From CAYWNK01 sp047639615 (GTDB lineage: Bacteria; Planctomycetota; UBA1135; GCA-002686595), in NCBI GenBank assembly GCA_047639615.1, contig JBLIOL010000119.1, forward strand, positions 1-14,379: a stretch of 14,379 nucleotides of DNA. The letters are read 5' to 3'. The notes beneath the pieces are model-generated. The model saw only the letters and a list, made by a program, of their open reading frames with translations, was not told the DNA's origin and did no database searches. The translations under genes and the position numbers were made by a program. Positions within the stretch are counted from its first letter, which is position 1, and every line of letters begins with the position of its first letter. Below are positions 7,528 to 14,027 of this stretch, piece after piece.

Positions 7528-8098
7528 AGAGATGCAAGTCATCTGGGACAGCCAAGAGGAACAACCCATGTACGCATTTGACTTGGACGCCATGCACCGG
7601 GAAGTTCAGCGCAAGGCCGGCCGCATCGAGCGCGCGGTGAGCGTCACCGAACTCAGCATGATCGCGTTGATGTTCGTCGTGGCGGGTGCTCACGCTGCTG
7701 ATCCTGTGCTTGATGGCACGCACACGTACAAGTTCTTCGGGAGCGCCGTGTTGCTCATGGTGGCCGCCTGGATGTGGGGCAAGCGTGTGAGGCGCCTCAA
7801 GGGCGAGGTGCAGTACGAAGCCAGCCTGCGCGGCGATATCGATCGGTCCCTGTCCCAAGTGAACTACCACCTGGGTCTAGCCAATGGCTTTCGCTGGTGG
7901 TTCCTGATGCCGGCTGCCTTGATCTTCATCACGGATATGAGCTTGGCAGACAGCGGCCCCACTGCCATGAGGATCCTTGTGGCAGTGGGGAGTATTGCGT
8001 TGGCCTTTGGGCTGGCGAGTCTCGAACCACGCTGCGTTCACCTGCCGAACAAGCGCGCGCTTGAGTCCCTAAAGGCCAAGCTGCTAAGCGAAAACTAG
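7517..8098 (+). CDS. Four-helix membrane protein, probable partner of the ECF sigma factor
   Basis: This 193-residue protein begins M-N-F-E-E-M-Q-V-I-W-D-S-Q-E-E-Q-P-M-Y-A-F-D, a cytoplasmic segment of a kind I recall in proteins encoded directly after ECF sigma genes. A charged helix follows (about 26-42), then four membrane helices near 43-60, 71-88, 124-143 and 149-168. Between the second and third is a charged stretch around R-R-L-K-G-E-V-Q-Y-E. The zinc anti-sigma H-x3-C-x2-C motif is absent, so this is not a standard ZAS-domain protein. Its 11-base overlap with the sigma gene argues for a regulatory pair, with the N-terminal segment a candidate sigma-binding part. That role is inferred from context only. 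Confidence 0.75.
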   Translation: MNFEEMQVIWDSQEEQPMYAFDLDAMHREVQRKAGRIERAVSVTELSMIALMFVVAGAHAADPVLDGTHTYKFFGSAVLLMVAAWMWGKRVRRLKGEVQYEASLRGDIDRSLSQVNYHLGLANGFRWWFLMPAALIFITDMSLADSGPTAMRILVAVGSIALAFGLASLEPRCVHLPNKRALESLKAKLLSEN

Positions 8099-8185
8099 CG
8101 CAGAGCTAGCGCCGGCATAAATCACATACGTGCACGTCCGGGCTACCGGTGTGCCTCTACCCAACCCTGAACTCTGGCGAATGCC

Positions 8186-9610
8186 ATGCAACGAAAACTA
8201 TCCACCGCTGTCCTTCTCGCTCTCCTACCGCCGATCTTCTCGGCCCAAGAACCCGCACAGCCTGCGCCGCAGTTGCGCGAAGCCTGGGTGGGGGAGCTGG
8301 AGATTGGACCCATGCGCGTAGTGATGCAGTTCCGCATCCTCGACCTTCCTGATGGTGGTACTCAGGCGTACTTCGATAGCATCTCCGAGAACCGCCGCGA
8401 CATGCGCGCGACCTGGTCCTTGGAGGACGGCGCGCTAGCGTTCGATGTGGCCAGCATCGGCGCTACCTACCGCGGAGCAGTGGATGCCGCGACCGGAAGC
8501 GCAAGCGGTCAGTTCGAACAGGGGGGACGCAAGTTTTCCATGTCGCTTCAGCGTCAGGCGATGGCCTACGAAAATCCGAACCGGTGGGAGCTCAGACCGC
8601 AAAGGCCGCAGGCGCCCTTTCCCTATAGCGTCGAAGAGGTGAGCTTTCCCAGCACGGCCCCAGGTGTGACCCTGGCAGGAACTCTGACGCTTCCCGCGGG
8701 AGAGCGGCCGCACCCGGTTGTGGTCTTGATCTCGGGCTCGGGGCCTCAGGATCGCGATGAGACCTTCATGGAGCACAAGCCCTTCCTCGTACTTGCCGAC
8801 TACCTCAGCCGGCGCGGCATGGCGGTCTTGCGGTACGACGATCGTGGCACTGCTAAGTCCACGGGGGACTTCGGAGCAGCCACTAGCGCTGACTTCGCCG
8901 TGGATGTGTCGGCTGCCATGGACTTCCTGCAGCAGCACGCGGCAATCGATCCCGCGAAGGTCGGGCTGATCGGTCATAGCGAGGGCGGCTTGATCGCTCC
9001 GATGGTGGCTAGTTCGCGCGAGGACGTGGCTTACATGGTGCTTCTGGCTGCACCGGGTATCAGCGGCCAGGACATCTCACTCAGCCAGTCCGCCGCTATG
9101 AATCGCGCCGCCGGTGGAACCGAGCAGGAGATTGAGTTCGCGAAGGACGTTCAGGAGCAACTCTTTGACACCGTTCGGGCTGCGGCACCGAACCAGGATC
9201 TGCGCAGCCAACTTGCTATCACCCTCACTGAGCAATTGGCGGATCTACCCGACGACCTACGCGTGCAGGTGCGCGGCGCATTCGAGAATAGCTTCAGCAC
9301 CTTGATCTCGCCTTGGTTCCGCTTCTTCGTGGCCTACGACACCAGCGAAGCCCTGCGCCAGGTGCGCTGCCCTGTGTTGGCGCTGAACGGGGAGAAGGAC
9401 ATCCAAGTTCTTGCTGAGCTCAACTGTCCGGCCATCGAAGCGGCCTTGCTCGCAGCGGGTAACCAGGACTTCGAGGTTGTGCGCCTCCCAGGCCTCAATC
9501 ACCTGTTCCAAGCCTGCGAAACAGGAGCGATGTCCGAATACGCATCGATCCCGGAGACCATCAACCCGCTGGTCCTGGAGAGGGTCGGAGGATGGCTGGA
9601 CGCCAGGTAG
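8186..9610 (+). CDS. Secreted alpha/beta hydrolase (serine esterase/peptidase-like)
   Basis: This 474-residue exported protein has a signal peptide (M-Q-R-K-L-S-T-A-V-L-L-A-L-L-P-P-I-F-S-A), a beta-rich N-terminal region (about 25-140) and an alpha/beta hydrolase domain. The catalytic triad is visible: nucleophile S265 in G-H-S-E-G-G, acid D405 in N-G-E-K-D, and H439 in L-N-H-L-F. The oxyanion region is probably G-S-G-P-Q-D-R-D-E. It resembles the large family of exported hydrolases annotated as acyl-peptidase or esterase-like; the substrate is unknown. A lid-like helical insertion sits between the serine and the aspartate. The 87-base gap before it holds no obvious promoter or Shine-Dalgarno site. 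The gene heads a tight run of genes. Confidence 0.88.
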   Translation: MQRKLSTAVLLALLPPIFSAQEPAQPAPQLREAWVGELEIGPMRVVMQFRILDLPDGGTQAYFDSISENRRDMRATWSLEDGALAFDVASIGATYRGAVDAATGSASGQFEQGGRKFSMSLQRQAMAYENPNRWELRPQRPQAPFPYSVEEVSFPSTAPGVTLAGTLTLPAGERPHPVVVLISGSGPQDRDETFMEHKPFLVLADYLSRRGMAVLRYDDRGTAKSTGDFGAATSADFAVDVSAAMDFLQQHAAIDPAKVGLIGHSEGGLIAPMVASSREDVAYMVLLAAPGISGQDISLSQSAAMNRAAGGTEQEIEFAKDVQEQLFDTVRAAAPNQDLRSQLAITLTEQLADLPDDLRVQVRGAFENSFSTLISPWFRFFVAYDTSEALRQVRCPVLALNGEKDIQVLAELNCPAIEAALLAAGNQDFEVVRLPGLNHLFQACETGAMSEYASIPETINPLVLERVGGWLDAR

Positions 9611-9623
9611 TACAGTCCAGCGC

Positions 9624-10169
9624 ATGCAGCCGCTCCCCCAGCACTACACCGACGTCGTCCGCAAGACCGTTCGCTTCTCCTGCTTGATGGTGATCTTTGC
9701 CCTGATCACCGGCGTGCTCTATCAGGAGTCCGCCAAGAAGCTGGGCTACGGCGATGCGCCTGCTGGCTTGCACCTCGAAGCGGTCTTGCAGCTGGCCGTT
9801 GTGCACGGTCATGCCTTTCTCATCACGGTGGTCCTGCCCTTGGCCATGATCGGTGCGCTGCTGCTTGCGCGCATGATCGGCGGGGCGGAAGTGAGCCCGC
9901 GCGCGACCGCCTTACTGGGGCGCGGTTACCTGCACTTCGGCGCCTTGGCCTTGGTGCTCATGCTCTACAAGGGCTACGCCATGCTGCTAGGTGTGCGCGG
10001 CGGCAACACAGATCTTGCAGACATCGATGCGAGCATGTTTGGAGGCAGTGCCGGCATGCGTCACGGTCTCTACGGCATCATTCACGTGGGTATGGCCTTC
10101 TGCCTGGGCTACTTCGCCATCGCCGTTTGGCACAGCCTCGGCAAGGCGCGCATGAACCAAGGGGAGTAG
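9624..10169 (+). CDS. Histidine-rich four-helix membrane protein (DUF2871-like)
   Basis: The 181-residue protein has four predicted membrane helices (about 16-34, 55-83, 102-124, 146-170). Histidines sit in or next to them: H61 and H63 in V-V-H-G-H-A-F, H104 in Y-L-H-F, and H147 and H154 in M-R-H-G-L-Y-G-I-I-H. Paired membrane histidines suggest heme or metal binding. The pattern T-G-V-L-Y-Q-E followed by V-V-H-G-H recalls the uncharacterised DUF2871 family, but I cannot confirm membership. The start is ATG 9624, 13 bases after the hydrolase. An upstream in-frame start at 9411 is rejected because it would overlap the hydrolase by 200 bases. The next gene, a redox protein, starts 42 bases downstream, so an electron-transfer link is possible. 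Confidence 0.75.
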   Translation: MQPLPQHYTDVVRKTVRFSCLMVIFALITGVLYQESAKKLGYGDAPAGLHLEAVLQLAVVHGHAFLITVVLPLAMIGALLLARMIGGAEVSPRATALLGRGYLHFGALALVLMLYKGYAMLLGVRGGNTDLADIDASMFGGSAGMRHGLYGIIHVGMAFCLGYFAIAVWHSLGKARMNQGE

Positions 10170-10211
10170 TTCGGGTTAGTGTGGTGGCGGAAACTCCAAC
10201 CCCGGACCGCC

Positions 10212-11549
10212 ATGCTGCTACCCGTCGCTCTTGCCCTGACCGCGCTCACCTCGCCCCTGCCCGTGCAAGACACATGGCAGGTGGGCGCCGTTGCGCCGCA
10301 CATTCACCTGCCGGAGATCTCCACCGGCGAGGCAATCGACCTAGCTGACTTTCGCGGTCAGAAGGTACTGATCGCCGAGTTCGCATCCTGGTGAGCGGGT
10401 TGCCGCAAGCACGTGCCGGTCTGGTACGAGGCGGTCGAGCAGTGGGCCCGGGACGGTGCCTTGGTCCTCATCGGCATCACCCAGGAGCAGCACCCGGAAC
10501 GTTGCGAGCTCTACCGGCAGTGGAAGGGCTTCGACTTTCCGATCCTCTGGGATCCCTTCAACCTGACCCAGTCGAAGGCCGTGCCGCGTTTCATCGCCAT
10601 CGATGAGCATGGGGTCGTGCAGTCGACGCGCTTGAACCCGCGCAACTTCGAAGAGAAGTTCTTGGCCGTGGAATTCGATCCGCCGGCCGAGGATGTGAGT
10701 GCGGCGGATGCGGTCTGTTGTTTTACGGATCAACACGGCAAGCCCTCGCCAATCTCGACCCTATCCCAAGGCGGCGAGCTACTGGAGTCCGTTGCCGCCT
10801 TGGCGGCGCGCATGACCGCCGAGCCCAAGAATGCGCGGGCGGCCTTCCACGCGGGGGTGGCTTATCGCATGCGGCATGACTCGGACCAGGCACAAGCCGG
10901 CGACTTCCAGTCGGCGATCGACGCCTGGACGCAGGCCTTGAAGCTCGACCCGAACCAGTACATCTGGCGCCGGCGCATCCAGCAATACGGGCCGCGCATG
11001 GACAAGCCCTATCGCTTCTACACCTGGACCAAGCAGGCCCAGGCGGACATCCTAGCTCGCGGCGAAACGCCCGTGCAGTTGGTTGCCGAGCTCACGCGCG
11101 CGGAGTTGGCGGAGCCTCGCGGCGCGCAGCCGAAGGCTGATCAAGAGCTCGTGGATCCCGACCCTAATGGTGAGATCAACTCGGACAGCTCAGGCTTGGT
11201 CAGCATCGAGAGCGCCGTCGCTTTCGACACCTCCGGCAAGAAGCCCGTGGCTTCCGTGCACTTGATGCTTAGCACCAACGCGAAACGCGACGTGCACTGG
11301 AACCATGAGGCTGGTCCGTCTATTCAGGTCTGGGTAGATGCGCCCACGCCGCGCCTCTTGAGTGCAGCCCTACGCACGGATACGGCGAGCTCTGAGGGCA
11401 CCCAGCAACTCGGCTTTGAAATTGAGCTGCTCCCCGGAGAAGACAGCATGGTGCTGCCTGCGTACGCGCTCTACTACGTCTGCGAAGGTGAGAGCGGCAC
11501 CTGCCTGTACCTGCGTCAGGAGTTCGAAATCGAGCTCCGTAGGCCCTAA
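10212..11549 (+). CDS. Selenocysteine-containing thioredoxin-like exported protein (Sec at TGA 10392)
   Basis: Read through one in-frame TGA, this is a 445-residue protein. It has a signal peptide (1-20), a redoxin/TlpA-type thioredoxin domain (about 22-150), a helical TPR-like section (about 190-270) and a beta-rich C-terminal domain (about 325-445). The active site is F-A-S-W60-U61-A-G-C64-R-K-H, so the TGA replaces the first cysteine of W-C-x-x-C; a cis-proline candidate is P125 in A-V-P-R-F. The C-terminal domain holds C424-x6-C431 in a context resembling DsbD-alpha. A SECIS-like hairpin starts just after the TGA. Start choice: ATG 10212 fits the local CC-ATG pattern; GTG 10179 would add a basic N-terminal region. 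The alternatives are a nonsense mutation or a sequencing error, judged less likely because the frame stays open for 385 more codons. Confidence 0.85.
10402..10435 (+). promoter_or_regulatory. Bacterial SECIS-like hairpin
   Basis: The upper stem CGTGCC (10412-10417) pairs with GGTACG (10423-10428) over six pairs, one of them G-U, closing a loop GGTCT (10418-10422). The loop matches the GGTCT of the E. coli fdhF SECIS, which SelB recognises. A lower stem GCCGC (10402-10406) with GCGGT (10431-10435) adds five pairs, with an internal loop between. The loop begins 23 bases after the TGA, within the spacing usual for bacterial SECIS elements. It lies inside the coding sequence, as expected in bacteria. 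Confidence 0.75.
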
Positions 11550-11570
11550 TCCAGTTTGATTTCGGCTGCG

Positions 11571-11589
11571 CTATCGGAGCCGCCGATAG
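11571..11589 (+). other. Perfect 7-bp hairpin ahead of the small membrane gene
   Basis: CTATCGG (11571-11577) and CCGATAG (11583-11589) pair perfectly around loop AGCCG, seven bases before the ATG at 11597. No T-run follows, so it is not a standard Rho-independent terminator. It could hinder ribosome access or stabilise the processed message. The role is unknown. Confidence 0.4.
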
Positions 11590-11596
11590 GGCACCC

Positions 11597-11962
11597 ATGC
11601 TGTCCCGCGAAAGTTTCCGTGAAGCACTGTCTCAGAGTTGGCCGTTGCTACCCGCTTGGTGCATCGGGACCTTTCATCTGATCTTCGCGGAGGGCATGTG
11701 GGGGCCAGACAGCCTCAGTCCCAACCCGATGAACTTGGATGCGGAAGGCAACCTCGGCGTGCAGGTGCTGGCGATGTTCATTTTTGCCAGCGTGCTCTAC
11801 TTCTTGGCCCCGCGGCTAGGGCCGTACCTGACCGCGGTCACGTCCTCTAGTTCGTCCCACGCGGTGCCGGTCTACGGCTCGCCAGCAGGGGACTTGGGCA
11901 CATCGATCGTGCGCATCTTCGCCTTGCTCACCGTCTATACGATGGCCTTCGTCCAGCCCTAG
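11597..11962 (+). CDS. Small three-helix membrane protein of unknown function
   Basis: This 121-residue protein has three hydrophobic segments (about 15-36, 52-80 and 99-121) joined by loops rich in Pro, Ser and Asn. I do not recognise a family. The start reads CACCC-ATG, as with several neighbours. It lies 47 bases after the selenoprotein gene and may share its transcript. The last codon and stop (CCC-TAG) fall at the edge of the CTAG-bounded repeat that begins at 11959. Because the target CTAG itself provides the TAG, removing the repeat would leave the same stop, so the protein does not look truncated. Confidence 0.6.
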   Translation: MLSRESFREALSQSWPLLPAWCIGTFHLIFAEGMWGPDSLSPNPMNLDAEGNLGVQVLAMFIFASVLYFLAPRLGPYLTAVTSSSSSHAVPVYGSPAGDLGTSIVRIFALLTVYTMAFVQP

Positions 11963-12058
11963 CCTGGTCTATTCATAAGTGCCGCCAGGGGGCCAGAGGG
12001 CTGCGGAGCCGCCCGTTTGTGAAGTCAGGTGTGTGTCCTCATGAATAGATCAGGCTAG
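11959..12058. repeat. CTAG-bounded 100-bp inverted-repeat element (copy 2, different type)
   Basis: The 18-base arms at 11959-11976 and 12041-12058 match as an inverted repeat at 17 of 18 positions, and both begin with CTAG. The 64-base interior holds a small hairpin GGCT-GCGG-AGCC (11999-12010) and no coding frame. Its interior lacks the GCTGCGTTGC and GCCTTGCC motifs of the other two elements, so it is a separate type with the same end rule. A MITE-like insertion duplicating CTAG is the likely origin. It starts inside the preceding gene's last codons. The rest of the gap, to 12149, shows nothing certain. Confidence 0.7.
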
Positions 12059-12149
12059 ATCGAAATCGGCGCCAGCTGCGTCCGTTCACAGGAATGCTGC
12101 GCTTGCTTTAGAGTGGACCCATTGGGGCCGGACGGCTCTCGCTCGCGAT

Positions 12150-13010
12150 ATGGCAACCCTCCTTCTATGGCTCTTGATGCTGAGCTTTGTGCTCGGCCCA
12201 CTCTCCATTGGTGCTGCGATTAGCAGCGGGTCAAGTTCTAGATACCTGGTCGTTGGGCGTCTGATCCTGTTGATCATGGTGTGCGGCGCAGTCCTGGGCG
12301 TTGTCGCTGGAAGAGAGAAGTGGGTGCACCAGTTTTGGAGTTGCAGCTACCCCTTGCATGGCATGTTCATCGGGGCTGGTTTCATGCTGCAGGGTGTCTG
12401 GTCATCCGATCGCAAGTTCCATGAGGAACTAGGCACGACCTTCAATGGAGCGCTGGTGGTCTTCCTTGGCCTCTTGTTCTTCGGGATCGTGCCGATCTTC
12501 CTGCAAGCGGTCTCTGGTGATGCCTGGCCAGTCGGTCGTGTTGACGGATCGAGCAAGGCCTTGGTTTCGGAATTGGTGGCCATTGCGCGCTATGGATTCG
12601 GTGGCGAAGTGCCTGGGCTGTTGGTGCGGGAGAGTTCCCAAGCGTTTGGCGGAGAGCTCGGGTACCTGCCGCGCTTTGTAGGTGTGCCCCTCGGCGCGAG
12701 CTATCTGGCCGCTCTCTATTGGGTGCAATTCGCGCTCTTAGCGCTGATGCTGAGAGTTATTCCTCGAGGCGTCGCTCGTCGCGCGCTTATGCATGAAGGG
12801 CCCCTGGTCCTGGCGGTGCTGACCTTTGGGCTCGGGATTAGACGCGCGGTTTGGAATAACTCATCCTCGTTACCGACCAGCTACGGCCCTTTGCTCTTGG
12901 TGGCGTGCGTGCTTACGCTGGTTCTCTTCTTGGCGATCCGAGTGGATCGGCGCAGGGTGGCGGAAAGGGATCCACATCCTGGACCAGAGCTAGGAGCGTG
13001 TCGCACATAG
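12150..13010 (+). CDS. Multi-pass membrane protein, tandem paralog A
   Basis: The 286-residue protein has about seven hydrophobic helices and a short basic C-terminal tail. It is a clear paralog of the next gene. Shared blocks include F-W-S-C-S-Y-P-L-H-G-M-F (versus Y-W-S-C-T-H-T-M-L-A-L-F), A-R-Y-G-F-G-G-E-V-P at 146-155, L-P-R-F-V-G-V-P-L-G, W-V-Q-F-A-L-L-A-L-M-L-R-V-I-P and Y-G-P-L-L-L-V-A. I do not recognise the family. The last residues (L-G-A-C-R-T) and the TAG stop are encoded by the left arm of the repeat at 12990. Before that insertion the chain would have ended L-G-A at a TAA. No Shine-Dalgarno site precedes the ATG. Confidence 0.72.
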   Translation: MATLLLWLLMLSFVLGPLSIGAAISSGSSSRYLVVGRLILLIMVCGAVLGVVAGREKWVHQFWSCSYPLHGMFIGAGFMLQGVWSSDRKFHEELGTTFNGALVVFLGLLFFGIVPIFLQAVSGDAWPVGRVDGSSKALVSELVAIARYGFGGEVPGLLVRESSQAFGGELGYLPRFVGVPLGASYLAALYWVQFALLALMLRVIPRGVARRALMHEGPLVLAVLTFGLGIRRAVWNNSSSLPTSYGPLLLVACVLTLVLFLAIRVDRRRVAERDPHPGPELGACRT

Positions 13011-13156
13011 CCAACTTCGCGAGCCACGCGCCCTAATCCGCGATGCTGCGTTGCACCAAACCCCGAGTAGCTACGGTTACGAGGGTCTTGGCCCGCCTTG
13101 CCTCGCGAAAAATGGCACATGCCTCGCAAGCTCGGCTATGCGCGACACGCTCCTAG
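12990..13156. repeat. CTAG-bounded structured inverted-repeat element (copy 3)
   Basis: This 167-bp element has 34-base arms (12990-13023 and 13123-13156) matching at 29 of 34 positions, including 22 of the outer 23. Both ends are CTAG. GCTGCGTTGC occurs at offset 55 and GCCTTGCC at offset 105, identical to the element at 4736-4901. A central hairpin pairs GTAGC (13067-13071) with GTTAC (13076-13080), with outer pairing ACCC/GGGT. It overlaps the 3' end of paralog A and ends 11 bases before paralog B. Any promoter or terminator between the two paralogs would have to lie in it. Confidence 0.78.
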
Positions 13157-13167
13157 GTGCCTAATCC

Positions 13168-14025
13168 ATGCCCCACGTACTTCTCGCACCCGTAACCGGC
13201 ATCGTCCTCTTGCTTGTCTTAGCTGCGGCGGCCAAGGGCGGGTCGGACAGAGAGCTGATCTGTGGGGGCCGCAGGGCGCTCTTCGGTATGGCTTGTTTTG
13301 CGCCCATCGGCATTCTGGCGACGATCGGAGACTGGTTGCATCTGTACTGGAGTTGCACGCACACCATGCTGGCGCTCTTTTCCGTCAGCGGATTCCTGCT
13401 CGTTCACGTCTGGCCCGCCGACCGCAAACAGTTGCAGGTTGATCCGGCCCGGCGCAACGGCGCGACTCTTGCGTTGGTCGGACTGCTGGCTATCGGGGCC
13501 TGTCCCTTGCTGTTCTACGGGATCTTCGGTGAAGGGAGATTCCCCGGGCGGCTGAGCGCCAAGGGCATGTCCGCAGTGGCGAGCCTGGTGCAGGCGGCGC
13601 GCTATGGCTTTGGAGGGGATATTCCGGACCTGATGATTCCAGAGAACGCGCCGCAGATCGCACGCAACCTCGGACATCCACCGCGCTGGGTGACCTCACC
13701 CATGGGCGTGAGTCTGAATGCGGCGCTCTTCTGGATACAGTTCGCCACGCTTGCACTCGTGCTGCGGGTGATCCCCAGTAGCCCGTGGCGCCGTGTGCCC
13801 ATGCTTCTTCTGCCTCTACCCGTCAGCATGTTTGTCTTTCGCTACTTGGGCATGAAGAGCGTGGAGAGTGGCATTTGGGACAATGAACCATGGATCGTGC
13901 GCCTCTACGGTCCCGTCCTCTTGGTTGCTCTGGCGTTGACGGTCGTGCTCTTTGTCGCGATTCAGATCGACCAGCGAGTGGCGTCCGCGATGGATAGACG
14001 GCAGGAGCCCGAGGTAGGATCCTAA
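13168..14025 (+). CDS. Multi-pass membrane protein, tandem paralog B
   Basis: The 285-residue protein has about seven hydrophobic helices and shares its whole layout with the preceding gene, including A-R-Y-G-F-G-G-D-I-P at 144-153, L-G-H-P-P-R-W-V-T, W-I-Q-F-A-T-L-A-L-V-L-R-V-I-P and Y-G-P-V-L-L-V-A-L-A-L-T-V-V-L-F-V-A-I. The shared W-S-C near the second or third helix holds a conserved cysteine. No enzymatic motif is seen and the function is unknown. The start (AATCC-ATG) lies 11 bases past the repeat element. It ends with TAA two bases before the next ATG, so it is probably co-transcribed with the downstream HEAT-like gene. Confidence 0.72.
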   Translation: MPHVLLAPVTGIVLLLVLAAAAKGGSDRELICGGRRALFGMACFAPIGILATIGDWLHLYWSCTHTMLALFSVSGFLLVHVWPADRKQLQVDPARRNGATLALVGLLAIGACPLLFYGIFGEGRFPGRLSAKGMSAVASLVQAARYGFGGDIPDLMIPENAPQIARNLGHPPRWVTSPMGVSLNAALFWIQFATLALVLRVIPSSPWRRVPMLLLPLPVSMFVFRYLGMKSVESGIWDNEPWIVRLYGPVLLVALALTVVLFVAIQIDQRVASAMDRRQEPEVGS

Positions 14026-14027
14026 GC

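Noticed and set aside
9411..9623. Extended N-terminus for the histidine-rich membrane protein
   Set aside because: It would overlap the hydrolase by 200 bases, and the added residues (rich in Arg, Ser and Pro) look like a shadow translation.
10179..10394. A truncated pseudogene ending at TGA 10392
   Set aside because: No other lesion is present, the downstream frame is intact for hundreds of codons, and the TGA is at the redox cysteine with a SECIS-like hairpin behind it. A simple nonsense mutation remains possible but is less likely.
10413..11549. A separate gene starting at GTG 10413
   Set aside because: It would begin in the middle of the thioredoxin fold, without the redox motif or a signal peptide. 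It is in the same frame as the upstream signal-peptide segment, so one Sec-containing gene explains both.
12085..12120. Sigma-70-like promoter before paralog A
   Set aside because: A TTCACA-like box is present, but the -10 match is poor, so no call is made.
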